A stretch of 64,000 nt of DNA from Tridacna crocea (GCA_943736015.1 OX031063.1:8351001-8415000); one strand, 5' to 3'. Positions 31,737 through 42,735 are shown, numbered from the stretch's first letter. The notes: generated from the letters alone by a model not told the origin. Program-made: numbers and translations.

Positions 31737-32387
31737 GAAAAAAGGTTTTCAAAACTTTTATGGGAAAATGGGTGAACTGTAATATCTTTTTTGCCAATCA
31801 CGTTTTCTTTTCTTTATTTCACTAAAAAAGAAAGAGGAATAAATTCCAATGCAGGTTAATATTTCATTGGCGTTTTCCACCATGTTTTCTACTCTTATTT
31901 TAAAAAGATAAATTCCAACATGTGTGGATATTTCATTTATAATCAACATATCCATCCAATTTGTGCAAATTCAAAATGTTTGCTAAATGTTTTCATGAAA
32001 AAACAAATTGCAAACCTCGGGATAAAACAACTCCCGGGATATCTTTATAATGACCAATCTGGAGCAGGAGATTTTCTCTCCTTTATCACACCATTCTGAG
32101 TTTTAACAACCCTGACAACTGATTGGTTGATTGAATTGTGCTTATTCTGCTTTCAACATCATTTCAGTCATATTGTGGCAACAGATCACATTCAGTACTA
32201 GGCTGGGGATCTGAAGTGTATTGCCCAAGGATACCATTGGTGGATCCAAACCCTGATGAAGAAGCCATCTTAAAACATTGTGGGATAAAGAGAAAATGCT
32301 GATAACCAGTGTTTATGCCATTTTCAACATTATTTGAGTTATATTGAGGGGGCTAGTGCACCTTTCCATACTTTCACTGAGTTTACT

Positions 32388-32615
32388 TTAACTCTTTACC
32401 AAACGACAAAGTTGTAGAATGGTCCAAATTGAAAGCACTCGCAGACAACAAAATAAACATAACTCAAAAATAGAAATTTGTTTCCAGCAGGTTAGAAAAC
32501 ATTGTTTGAAAAGGAGAAAATGCTGGTTACTAGCATTTTCTCCTTTTCCCACAACGTTTTCAAAAGGCTTCTTTCTCAGGGTCATAAAAACCAGGGATTG
32601 TTTGTTAAAGTATTT
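32388..32615. mobile_element. Foldback MITE, subfamily A
   Basis: Long arm first, TTAACTCTTTACCAAACGAC, centre ATGCTGGTTACTAGCAT, short arm AAAAACCAGGGATTGTTTG; right TTAA lost. Confidence 0.85.
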
Positions 32616-32786
32616 TGCATGATATTCTTTTAAAGCTACTGGCTGCTTTCCCACTTAACAATCTTTGAAACAACAACCAACAGGTTAAAAGAATATATAC
32701 TAATCAGATTTGTATGAGCTTAAGTATGTTTCAACCAGAAAAAATCTTTACTTTTCTGAATCATCACTTTTGTTTCTCTCTTTTAG

Positions 32787-32917
32787 ATAAATGATCCAAA
32801 ACTTGGCAAGAAAACCTGGGATGATGCCAGACAAGATTGTGTTTCAAAGGGAGGAGACTTAGCCTCATTTCACAAGCCTTCGGAACTCGACATAATTTAT
32901 AATAATTTAACTACCGT
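32787..32917 (+). CDS. Exon 23: helix region of CTLD5
   Basis: Encodes KTWDDARQDCVSKGGDLASF, then KPSELDIIYNNL. Typical W..A...C...GGDLAS helices. Phase 0 in, phase 2 out. The donor is read as CCGT|GTAAGT, because a donor two bases earlier would break the phase. Confidence 0.9.
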
Positions 32918-33475
32918 GTAAGTTGTTCTTACTCATTTTTATTAAATATTTTTGAAACTTTCAAACCTGGGGTCATTGTAATCTGTAATTGTGATTAATG
33001 TAATCGATTACAAAATCTTTGATATTATGCCAGTAATATCTATTATATTTTTGTCCAAAGATTACTTTTAATTTATTCAGGTAATTCCATTTACATTAGT
33101 CTGAAAATGCACTATAATATTATGAATGTGATTCCTTTTATAGATTTTTTTAGTCTAAACATGCATTGGTGATGATTTATATTTTTATGGCTGAACATGG
33201 TCCATAACATTCTGATATTTATATATGATTAAACAGAGAAACAAGGAAATGTATGATATGAGCAAAACTGTATTTAGCCTTTTATATTGATACTTGTTTT
33301 AATCCCATGGAAGTGTCTGCAAGAAAATAAGATAAATAAATCAACAAAAATGGATGAAGCAGTATGCAAAAAAGAAATCAGGAAATGAAGGAAAAAAGTT
33401 GTTAAAAAGACTTATTTATCTACAGTATTTTCTTGATGTTTACAAGATGACAACGCATTTTGGTATTCTTTTTAG
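32918..33475. other. Intron 23: no recognisable feature
   Basis: AT-rich sequence with a short near-palindrome of GATTACA type (GTAATCTGTAATTGTGATTA, 32980-33010). No foldback MITE, which is rare for an intron of this size in the gene. Confidence 0.5.
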
Positions 33476-33525
33476 AAATGGTGACTCATTCTGGATTGGA
33501 CTAACAGACAGAAATAAAGAAAACA
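33476..33525 (+). CDS. Exon 24: micro-exon with WIGL strand of CTLD5
   Basis: A 50-bp exon encoding NGDSFWIGLTDRNKEN, the central WIGL strand of the domain. Phase 2 in, phase 1 out at AACA|GTAAGG. Small enough for gene predictors to miss, but needed to keep the frame and the conserved strand. Confidence 0.88.
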
Positions 33526-33605
33526 GTAAGGACTCTATCTTTCACTGTTTTTAAACTTTTTCCCATGGTATATTTTACTCTTTCATCTATGATAAACTTT
33601 TGTAT

Positions 33606-33830
33606 TGCCCTTTCCCAAATGGCAAATTTTGGACCAGACAAATTGAAAGCATTTTACAGGTGACAAATTAACAGATGCTTACAAGATGATTTTTCTATAT
33701 GAAAGGATAGAAAACATTGTGGGAAAAGGAGAAAATGCTGGTTACCAGCATTTTCTCGTTTTCCCACAATGTTTTCAAAAGGCTTCTATTCCTGACCTGT
33801 AAAAACCAGGGATTGTTTGAGAAAGGGATA
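33606..33830. mobile_element. Foldback MITE, subfamily A
   Basis: Long arm first (CCCTTTCCCAAATGGCAAAT), centre ATGCTGGTTACCAGCAT, short arm GTAAAAACCAGGGATTGTTT. Fills intron 24. Confidence 0.83.
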
Positions 33831-33945
33831 GATACATGTATTAATATATAGATGCATAAAATGTCCATCCACCGATTAATATGGGTCTGCCTTGCCAAAA
33901 TCAAGGAGTATAACTTTATGTTCAGTGGAATTTATTATTTTTCAG

Positions 33946-34110
33946 CATTTTCATGGTCGGATAACTCACCAGTCAACTATGTGAACTTTATGAAAGGTGA
34001 ACCCAATGATTATGGTGGAAATGAAGACTGTGTCATTATGAACAGAAATAAGCTCTGGAATGACAATGGCTGTAATACACCACATAGTTGGATATGCATG
34101 GTGAAAAGAG
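33946..34110 (+). CDS. Exon 25: EPN loop and C-terminus of CTLD5
   Basis: Encodes FSWSDNSPVNYVNFMKGEPN, then NEDCVIM and KLWNDNGCNTPHSWICMV. EPN and WND are intact and ordered as in functional mannose-type CTLDs. Phase 1 in, phase 1 out; donor AAGAG|GTGGGG is weak but the phase fits. Confidence 0.9.
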
Positions 34111-34202
34111 GTGGGGTATCTTCTTTCTAAATAAATCTGTCAGAGTGGTCTTACAGCTTCTTAGCCTTATATGGGAAATACATCTTTCTTAAAATACTGA
34201 GT

Positions 34203-34646
34203 TTAATTTTTACCAAACAACAAAAATTTAAGATGGGTTCAAATTTGAAAGCACTTGCAGATGACGAAATAAAAGTGACTGAAAATTTGAAATTTGTTTT
34301 GTGAAGGGTAGAAAACATTGTGGGAAAAGGAGAAAATGCTGGTTACCAGCATTTCGACCTTTTCCCACAATGTTTTCAAGAGGCTTTATTCTCATGGTCT
34401 TTAAAAGGGATTATATGGTTAACTCATTACCGAACGACAATATTGTAGAATTATCCAAATTGAAAGCATTTGCAGATGACAAAGTAAAAGTGACTGGAAA
34501 TTTGAAATTTGTTTTGTGAAGGGTAGAAACATTGTTGGAAAAGGAAAAAGTGCTGGTTACCAGCATTTTTTCCTTTTCCCACAATGTTTTGAAGAGGCTT
34601 CTTTCTCAGAGTCTTTAAAAATCAGGATTGTGTGGTTTAGAGTTGA
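34203..34646. mobile_element. Tandem pair of foldback MITEs sharing one TTAA
   Basis: 34203-34422 and 34419-34646, both long arm first. They share AGTGACTG-AAATTTGAAATTTG and GTTTTGTGAAGGGTAGAAA, a variant seen only in this pair, so one was probably copied from the other in tandem. Confidence 0.86.
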
Positions 34647-34748
34647 GTCCAGTTTGAAAGTGCTTAATTGGGCAAAATGTGGCACAGATGATGGGATTAG
34701 TAAAAGAAAGAGATGAAATCCTTTGGTCAAGTCTTATATGAATAGTGT

Positions 34749-34979
34749 TTAACTCTTTAAAGAACAAGAAATTTTTTAGACTAGTCCAAATTGACTGCAT
34801 TTGCAGACGACAAAATAAACGTGACTCAAAAATTAAAACTTGACTTTAGAAGGATAGAAAACATTGTGGGAAAAGGAGAAAATGCTGGTTACCAGCATTT
34901 TCTCCTTTTCCCACAATGTTTTAAAAAGGGCTTCTATCTCAAGGTCGTGAAAACCAGGGATCGTTTGGTAAAGAGTTAA
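34749..34979. mobile_element. Foldback MITE, subfamily A
   Basis: Long arm first with TTAA at both ends, centre ATGCTGGTTACCAGCAT, short arm AAAACCAGGGATCGTTTGGT. Confidence 0.87.
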
Positions 34980-35140
34980 CATTATCATCATCTTAGATTT
35001 TATATATATACTATATTTTAACATGGTCTTATTTCTGACTTCCAGTAGTAAATGTACTCAAGGGTTGATTCAGACTAGTAAATAATGTTATGAATGAAAT
35101 AAAAATGGCTATAAAACACAAAGAATGTATCAATTTACAG

Positions 35141-35191
35141 GAGGACACTTATCTACCATACCAACCGCACCAATTCCCACTGCTGGACCAA
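35141..35191 (+). CDS. Exon 26: Thr/Pro linker between CTLD5 and CTLD6
   Basis: A 51-bp phase 1-1 exon encoding GGHLSTIPTAPIPTAGP. Acceptor AATTTACAG, donor ACCAA|GTAAGT. Likely an O-glycosylated spacer, comparable to exons 2 and 6. Confidence 0.78.
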
Positions 35192-35308
35192 GTAAGTAAA
35201 CTTTGCTCAGACATCTTAGTTACTCCCCTTCCATTCAAAAATTACCTACTTTGCATGGCAGTGTAGGTGTGAATATATTTCAAAGTCGTAGCTTAACTTG
35301 TCTACTAC

Positions 35309-35590
35309 TTAATGCTTTACCAAACAACAAAACTTTAGACTGGTCCAAATTCAAAGCACATGCAGATAGCAAAGTAAGCGCAACTCAAAAATTGAAATTT
35401 GTGTCAATCAGGGTAGAGAACATTGTGGGAAAAGGAGAACATGCTGGCAACCAGCATTTTCTCCTTTTTTCACTATGTTTTTTACCCAATCAAAGACAAA
35501 AAATGATCATTTGAGCAACATTTATTTTGTCGTCTGCAAATGCTTTGAATTTGGACTGGTCTAAAATAACCTTGTGTGGTAAAGAGTTAA
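35309..35590. mobile_element. Foldback MITE with two long arms (282 bp)
   Basis: Left long arm (ACCAAACAACAAAACTTTAG, GACTGGTCCAAATTC) and right long arm (TCGTCTGCAAATGCTTTGAA, TTGGACTGGTCTAAAAT), with centre ATGCTGGCAACCAGCAT. It can fold over its full length. Same design as 17303-17839. Confidence 0.85.
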
Positions 35591-35616
35591 AGTGTCCCTT
35601 TGATGTATTCTATTTC

Positions 35617-35843
35617 CCCTTTCCTACACAATGACGACTTTTGACGACCCTTGGAAAGAAGACTTTTGAAAACATTGTGGCAAAAGGAGAAAATGCTGGT
35701 AACCAGCATTTTCTCCTTTTCCCACCAATTTTACTACCCTATCAATAAATAATTATTGGACCATTTGAGTAAATTATAATTGTCGTCTGCAAATGCTTTC
35801 AATTTGGATAGATCTAAAATTGTGCTGCGTGGTAAAGGGTTAA
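35617..35843. mobile_element. Foldback MITE, subfamily A
   Basis: Short arm first, left end worn, centre ATGCTGGTAACCAGCAT, ends GCGTGGTAAAGGGTTAA. 35844-36145 has nothing recognisable. Confidence 0.82.
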
Positions 35844-36146
35844 GCAAGTCATCACATAATCATGGATTCATAAAACCTGTTTTTCTCAAAGCCAGTAAAA
35901 TCATGAAGTAGAATGGTCCTTTGACATGCAGAAAATTTACTTACACCAAAAAGTTTTGGCCAAGTGCATGAAGAATTACCTGGGTTATTCAATTCTGCTG
36001 ATGCATTTAATTCCTTTTCTCATGGTACAGTGTAATTTTTACACTTTTTCTTTTTTGATTTCATAAAATTGTGGCTTAAGAGTAAGTTCCCCTTTTGACA
36101 TATTTTTTTTTTTAAAAAGAAAACAGTGTCACAACTTTACAGTAAT

Positions 36147-36447
36147 TATACCCCTGCAAAATGAATGTTTTCAGGGCTATACTGGAATCAGCCTGTGTCC
36201 GTCCGTCTGTGTGTCTGTCTGTGTACAAAATACTAGTAATTTTGTGTCGCAAACTCCTCCTACAGTTTTGCTTCAATTCTGTTGAAATTGCACAAACATA
36301 ATATTGATCATATATTGAAGATTTGCAAGACACAGTTTTCAAGTATCAACTCTTCCTGGTTGAGGAATTATGTTTCCTTGTAGTTGACAATTTTTTCTGT
36401 CAAAGCACTGGCGGGGCTATTAAGGTCTCATTCAGTGACAGGTCTAG
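36147..36447 (+). repeat. CCCCTG-hairpin dispersed repeat, copy 3
   Basis: TTATACCCCTGCAAAATGAA TGTTTTCAGGG hairpin at the left, CAAAATACTAGTAATTTTGT inside, and CATTCAGTGACAGGTCTAG at the right. Lies immediately upstream of the exon 27 acceptor. Confidence 0.75.
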
Positions 36448-36476
36448 TTTTGGCAATGTGTCATGTTTTTGCATAG

Positions 36477-36652
36477 GTGGTGTGTGTGACGCAAACTGGT
36501 CCAACTACAAGAACTACTGTTACAAGTATGTACCTGGTGTTGGTGACAATGCAACAACATGGAGAAATGCTAGAGCTTACTGTCAGAACAGTGGTGCTGA
36601 CCTTGTGTCTATCTTGTCTCAAGAAGAAAACCAGTTTGTGTTTTATGTGATT
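36477..36652 (+). CDS. Exon 27: N-terminal part of CTLD6
   Basis: Encodes GVCDANWSNYKNYCYKYV, then TTWRNARAYCQNSGADLVSI and LSQEENQFVFYVI. Long-form CTLD start. Phase 1 in, phase 0 out at GATT|GTAAGT. The acceptor GCATAG is only about 29 bp after the end of a dispersed repeat (36147-36447), so branch-point sequence may be repeat-derived. Confidence 0.9.
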
Positions 36653-36654
36653 GT

Positions 36655-36895
36655 AAGTAGCTCTTTGCTATACAGCAAAATTTTGGACTTGTCCAAATTC
36701 AAAGCATTTGCAGACGACAAACCTCAATCCCCATATGGATATGGATTTCAAAATTGAATATATTAATAATTCTCCTCTAAACCCTATGTTGTGGGTACTC
36801 ATTAAAATTGCGTCTTTGAGACAATTCTAATGAGTACCCACAACATCGGGTTTCAAATACATGTAGAAATAATGGATTTAGAATAGTATCACTCT
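36655..36895. repeat. MITE arm fragment and GTACTCATTAGAA foldback, copy 2
   Basis: 36655-36724 is a lone long arm (AAATTTTGGACTTGTCCAAA, GCAGACGACAAAC). 36725-36895 is the second copy of the foldback seen at 22150: CTCTAAACCCTATGTTGTGG, GTACTCATTAAAATTG, and GACAATTCTAATGAGTACCC. Confidence 0.72.
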
Positions 36896-36929
36896 CTCAT
36901 CGGAACCTATGACAATTTTGACAGTGACT

Positions 36930-37455
36930 TAAATGGTGAAAATAGTCACTGAAAAGGTAAAAAATATTTTGGGAAAGGAGAGCATACTGATTATCAGCAT
37001 TTTCATCTATTCCCAAAACGTTTGCAAAAGGCCTTTTTCTTCAAGGTTATTAAAAGCTTAAAATTGTTTGGTAAAGAATTAACTTCTTATCGTGCAACAA
37101 ATTTTTTGACTTATCAAAGTTCAGAGTATTTGATCCATGCTCTATGAAGAGGGGGCTTAACACATCTCTGTGACCCATGATACCAAGGAAGACATTGCCT
37201 AATTGTGGCTCCAAGGGTAAACATATTTAACTCATTACCACACAATCCCTACTTTTGATGCCCCTGAGAAAGAAACCTTTTGAAAACACTGTAGGAAAAG
37301 GAGAAAATGCTGGTAACCAGCATTTTCTCCTTTTCCCACAGTGTTTTCTACCCTTCCCAGAACAAATTTTAATTTTTCAGTCACCTATATTTTGTCATCT
37401 GCAAATGCTTTCAATTTGAACCACTCTAAAATTTTGTCGTTTGGTAATGAGTTAA
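36930..37455. mobile_element. Foldback MITEs in intron 27 (36930-37082 partial, 37227-37455 full)
   Basis: The first is a decayed 5'-deleted copy. The second is full length, short arm first, TTAA at both ends, centre ATGCTGGTAACCAGCAT. Confidence 0.82.
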
Positions 37456-37536
37456 GATGATTTTATTAGCATTTTAATTATGTCATGGTATTCCATGCAA
37501 GTACTCTAACAAAGCTATGCTTGTATTTTGTTGCAG

Positions 37537-37604
37537 CTGAATGAGAGTAGGAGCTACAACTGGATAGGGTTAAGTGAAATAACAGATGTTGGGTCAGGCT
37601 ACAG
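37537..37604 (+). CDS. Exon 28: WIGL strand of CTLD6
   Basis: A 68-bp exon encoding LNESRSYNWIGLSEITDVGS and GY. Phase 0 in, phase 2 out at TACAG|GTAGGC. Supplies the central WIGL strand. Confidence 0.9.
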
Positions 37605-38244
37605 GTAGGCATTTACTGTTGTTATATATGAACAGGCATGTTATCTGCTTGCATCAGGTTATATTTTTGATATACCTGTCCATGACTGTTAATTTAACAG
37701 CAAACTTTTAGACCTTGCAGTCTGGAAGTACTTGCTGATGACAAAATGACTCGGAGATCAAAATTTGATGTTCGAAGGGTAAAAAACAATGTGGAAAAAT
37801 GAGTACATGCTGGTCACTTATTCTGTCACTGTAAAATAATGTAATATCATTTTGAGAGTTATAGAGGATATTTCTGTTGTCTGTGAAAGATTGAAATTTA
37901 TTTTATGGGGTGAATACCATCTGTAATACACAGTCACAAGTGAAAGTATTACAGATGATTTTCACAAGATGAAAAAAACTTCAATCTTTCACTGAGAGAA
38001 ACACAGCAGGAAGAGTCACTTTTTAAACTTTTACTACAAAATCCAAACTTTTATTGACCCAGAAGAAAAAAATGTTTGAAAATATCAAAACAATGATTTG
38101 TGACCTTTCAGTCAGAAATTTTTGTGTTTGAGTTGCATTCAATTTATTGTCTCCAATTTCCCTCAGTTTGGACCAGTCCGAAGTTCTGTTGTGTGGTCAA
38201 ATGGCTTTCTTTTCTCTACATTTTCTGGTTCCTATTATTTCTAG

Positions 38245-38339
38245 GTGGGTAGATAAATCACCACTGACCTATACAAACTGGATGCCAGGGGAGCCCAATG
38301 ACTATCAGGGCCAGGAAGATTGTGCTGCTATAAATAATG
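38245..38339 (+). CDS. Exon 29: EPN loop of CTLD6
   Basis: Encodes WVDKSPLTYTNWMPGEPNDY, then GQEDCAAINN. EPN intact. Phase 2 in, phase 1 out at AATG|GTAGGT. A mariner-like element begins 10 bp into the following intron, which grows to 4.5 kb. Confidence 0.9.
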
Positions 38340-38398
38340 GTAGGTCATACAGGGTGTCCAGAAAGTAAGGTAACACTTTCGTACATTTATAATTTGGC

Positions 38399-38629
38399 TT
38401 TAACCCTTTCCCAAACAACAAAATTTTAGACTGGTCCAAAGCCAAAGCACTTGCAGATGACAAAATAAATGCAAGTCAAAAATTAAAATCTGTTTCCAAT
38501 GTGGTAGAAAACATTGCAGGAAAAGGCGAAAATGCTGGTTACCAGCATTTTCTCCTTTTCCCACAGTGTTTTCAAAAGACTTTTTTTTTCAGGGCAGTAA
38601 AAACTAGGGGTTGTTTGGTAAAGGGTTAA
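38399..38629. mobile_element. Foldback MITE, subfamily A (inside the mariner-like element)
   Basis: Long arm first, TTAACCCTTTCCCAAACAAC...TTTGGTAAAGGGTTAA, centre ATGCTGGTTACCAGCAT. Confidence 0.87.
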
Positions 38630-39081
38630 ATATAAGATAAAGAGATACAAGTCAATAAAACGTAAAAGTTTTTTTTTTTATGATAATTTAATTCAATTTT
38701 CATTACATTTTGTGTTTTTACATAGATGTCAAATCAAAAGTGCCCTTTTTGTCATTGGCATCATTTTAATGATTAATGAAGCTTTCATTGTTATGACCAG
38801 TTATGCCCCTTCTTTGCAGAACAAGCTTGATAAAATTGTCAATTACTATAGTGCATATACATGTATCAATATACATGTGTAAATCATCTTGATTTCACTT
38901 TGGGTGTTTTTTAACAGGATGTCTGTACTATCTGGGGTGGAATTGTAGACCTCTGACTTCAAATGACCCAACATAAAGAAGTGGCATAGGATGAGGCTAG
39001 GATGAAGTCACCCACAATGCAAAACACTTGGTTTATGTAGAATAGTGGTACGCCGTACACATCAAATTCAGTGACAGCCTT

Positions 39082-39314
39082 TTAACTCTTTACCACACAA
39101 TCCCAACTTTTAACAACCATATTGAAGAAGCCTATAGAAAACATTGTGGGAAAAAGAGAAAATGCTGGAAACCAGCATTTTCTCCTTTTCCCACAAAGTT
39201 TTCTACCCTTTGCAAAACAAATTTTAGTTTTTCAGTCACGTTGAAATTGTTATCTGCAAATGCTTTCTTTCAATTTGGTTAAGTCTAAAGTTTTGTCGTT
39301 TGGTAAAGAGTTAA
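39082..39314. mobile_element. Foldback MITE, subfamily A (inside the mariner-like element)
   Basis: Short arm first, TTAACTCTTTACCACACAAT...TTTGGTAAAGAGTTAA, centre ATGCTGGAAACCAGCAT. Confidence 0.87.
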
Positions 39315-39785
39315 AAGGATGTGCTTCGTGATAAGGTAATATCGAGACACTATCAAGAGATTAAGGGTTGTTGAATAAAGTGGCCTACAAACAGACTCAA
39401 CCTTAACCTGTGTGTTTTGTAGTCATAGGTCTACAATCCCAACCTAGAGAGCACAGAATATAATTTCTAAAGAAAACTAAAAGTGTAGTCAATAAGATTG
39501 ATATCAGAATGTGTGCTAAAGCAACCAACAATTTCTTTGTGTGTGTTCAGCAAAGAAAGAACATAACCGGTCATCAGGTTGAAAATGTCATTATTTACTA
39601 AGATGACGCCAATGACAAAAATATACTTCTGATTTGAAATCTTTATAAATTGTGTAATGTTATGAAAATTATATGAAATTACCAGACGAAATATTTGTAT
39701 ATTCCATTATGTATGTATATTTCTACCTCTTTATCTGATTTAAGAGCCATATTATAGATGCACCTTACTTTCTAGACACCCTGTA

Positions 39786-41064
39786 GAATAGTTAGAGTGT
39801 TGTAGTCTTTATGTTTAGTCCAGCTTTGTTGGAAATGAACATCAAGGTATAGTGATAGCCCTATTGTCATCTGTGTGGTTTTGTAATTTTTTTCTGACTT
39901 TCTATAATACCTCTGTCATTATTGTTTTACTGATATTTTTACATTAAAGTCAAACTAGTTTTAAATAAAATTAATATGACGAAGGCATAGCCTCAATATA
40001 AGCCACATGAATGATTTGTGAAACAAATAGATCTATATCATAATTTCAAGTACAACCTAGTTCTTGAAATCAAAGGATAGAAGTAAAGCATGGGCCTCAT
40101 AACCATAAAGTCCTTAGTTCGATAGCTGGTAGGGGGTGTGAATTTTTGGATTCTAACTAAATTGATAGGTTTTGAGTTTGAATTCCAGCTTTGCCAAAAC
40201 TACTTTTGTGCGTTGTTAAAACTAGAAAGTATGCTTTGTTTGTGGATTTATACATGCATGTGAAAAAGGTTAATGGTCCTGGATTCCCTTAACCAGAATT
40301 CGACAGTTCCTCTGCAATTTTGTTGATTAAGAATGACTGGCTTGTTTCCACTGCTACCCATCTGATATTTCCAGACCTGATTTACATCATGATCTCCTTA
40401 TCTTTGGAGAATTATGATGATTTCTTTTTTTTCAACAATGATTTTTAAAGGTGGCCCTTCAGATTTTGGGACGAAAATCCTTATACTCCCAACACCTTTT
40501 AATTTGCGTTCATAAAACCCTAGTAGTTGAAAACCATCCGATAACACAAGAAATTAGAGATTTACCACAGCCTAGGTTGACATTAACGGGGGACACATTT
40601 TATTTTTTGATGATCATTTCGCTCATTTACATACAGGAATACACAGACAAAGTTTCAAACATAGCATCCGAAGAAGACATTATGGAAAATAATTATTACA
40701 TGTTTGTTATGTAATGGAATTTAAGCATTATGAGTCACATGCCAGTTACTTGACGTACCCACAATGCTTTATTGATTTTTGTTGCGAAATCTAAAAATAC
40801 CTTAAGAGGCTACATAGCCTTTTAAGGGAACACCATCAAATAATTTTTGATTGCAATTTTATGAGTCCTAATTATTGATGATTTGTATTATTTTTTCATA
40901 TGAATTTCAGTGATATATACATGTATATTTTTTACTTTGGTGAGATGTAAGAGTTCTAAATACCCACTTTAACACCTTCACATTTGTTAACTTCCTGGAC
41001 AAGTTGTCAACTATTTGAATGGGAAAACCATTAAATTATTCATGGCATAGTTATCCCCCTTTTT
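39786..41064. other. Unassigned part of intron 29
   Basis: AT-rich, no foldback MITE and no CTLD-like frame. An 87-codon open frame at 40451-40714 has no recognisable domain and unremarkable composition. Confidence 0.4.
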
Positions 41065-42735
41065 AGCTGACCTGAGCACAAAGTGCTCATGATAAGCTTT
41101 TGTGATCGCCCAATGTCTGTGGTCCGTCGTGCGCTGTCCGTCTTGCGCCGTCCACAATTTCTTTAAACATCTTCTCCTCCTAAACCACTGGGCCAGTCTT
41201 AATGAAACTTGGCAGGGATGTTTCTTGGGTGAAGCTCTACCAAAGTTGTTCAAGAGATTGAATTCCAGCCATAATTCTGGTTGCCATGGCAACCAAAAGG
41301 AAAAAAACGTTCATATGATGCCCCAGGGGTCAACATTGGCCACGCCCAGGGGGTCACAAGTTTGAAACATAAGAACAAAGAAGGAAAACTTTAAATTTCT
41401 TATTCTCTGAAACTAGGTGGTGAAGAGCTTTGATATTTGGTATGTAGCATCACCTAGTGGACCTCTACCAAGATTATGAAAATGATGCTCCTGGGTCAGA
41501 ACTGGCCCTGCCTCAGGGTCAAAAGTTTGAAACTTAGGAACAAAGAAGGAAAACTTTAAAAATCTTCTTCTCTTAAACTAGAAGGCGCAGAGCTTTGATA
41601 TTTGGTATGTAGCATTTCCAAGTGAACCTCTACAAAGTTTGTTCATATGATGCCCCTGGGGTCAAAACTGGCCCTGTCCTGTGGGTCACAAGTTTGAAAC
41701 ATAGGAACAAAGAATCTTCTTCTCTGAAACTAGAAGGTGCAGAGTTTTGATATTTGGTATGTAGCATCTCGTAGTAGACTTCTACCGAGATTGTTCATAT
41801 GAGGCCCCTTGGGTCAAACCTGGCCTAGCCGCGGGGGTCACAAGTTTGTATTATAGGAACAAAGAAGGAAAATTTCAAAAATCTTCTTCTCTGAAACTAG
41901 AAGGTGCAGAGCTTTGATATTTCGTATGTAGCATTTCCTAATGGACATCTACCAAGATTGTTCAAATGATGTCCCTGGGATCAAAACAGTCCCCGCCCCG
42001 GGGGTCACAAGTTTGAAACATAGGTACAAAGAAGGAAAACTTCAAAAACCTTCCTATCTGAAACTAGATGGTGGAGAGCTTTGATATTTGGTATGTAGCA
42101 TCTCCTAGTAGACTTCTACCATGATTGTTCATATGATACCCTTGGGGCCAAAACTGGCTCAGCCCTGGGGGTCACAAGTTTGAAACATAGGAACAAAGAA
42201 GGAAAACTTTAAAATTCTTCTTGTCTGAAACTAAGTGGTACAGGGCTTTGATATTTGGTATGTAGCATCTCCTAGTGGACCTCTACCAAGATTGTTTATA
42301 TGATGCCCCTTGGGTCAAAACTGGCCCCCTACGGGGGTCAGAAGTTTTAAACATAGGAACAAAGAAGGAAAACTTTAAATTGTTTATTCTCTGAAATTAG
42401 TAGGCGTAGAGCTTTGATATTTGGTATGTAGCATCTCTTAGTGGTCTTCTACAAAGTTTCTTCATACTATGCCCCTGAGGTCAAAAATCGCCCTGCCCCA
42501 GGGGTAACAAGTTCAAAACATAGGAATAAAGAAGGAAAACTTTAAAATTCTACTTCTCTGATACTGGAAGGCATAGAGCTTTGATATTTTGTAAGTAGCA
42601 TCTCCTAGTGGACCCCTACCAAGTGTTTTCTTAGGATGGCCCTGGGGTCAAAACTGGCCGTGCCCAGGGGTCACAAGTTTGATTTTACAGCTTGGTACTC
42701 AGGTGAGCGATACAGGACCATCATGGTCCTCTGTT
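41065..42735 (+). repeat. Head-hairpin repeat with internal tandem array, copy 1
   Basis: Begins with AGCTGACCTGAGCACAAAGT-type hairpin, a GATCGCCC...TGTCCGTC block, AACCACTGGGCCAGTCTTAA and TGGTTGCCATGGCAACC. Then units of about 165 bp, each with CATAGGAACAAAGAAGGAAA and GCTTTGATATTTGGTATGTA. Ends at GACCATCATGGTCC. Probably related to pearl/Helitron-like bivalve repeats (inference). Confidence 0.8.

Larger units (their letters stand above)
38350..39783. mobile_element. Mariner-like element, non-autonomous
   Basis: Inverted ends CAGGGTGTCCAGAAAGTAAGG (left) and CCTTACTTTCTAGACACCCTG (right), flanked on each side by TA (38348-38349, 39784-39785), the Tc1/mariner target. 1,434 bp, with two foldback MITEs inside and no transposase-like reading frame. 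Starts 10 bp after the exon 29 donor. Confidence 0.82.

Noticed and set aside
38918..38976. A good acceptor (GGTGTTTTTTAACAG) followed by a phase-compatible 19-residue tail and stop, a possible short terminal exon after exon 29.
   Set aside because: It lies inside the mariner-like element and the peptide has no resemblance to the missing C-terminal part of CTLD6, which is clearly supplied by exon 30.
40451..40714. An 87-codon plus-strand frame in intron 29.
   Set aside because: No recognisable domain, no splice signals that fit the gene's phase, and composition typical of AT-rich intron.
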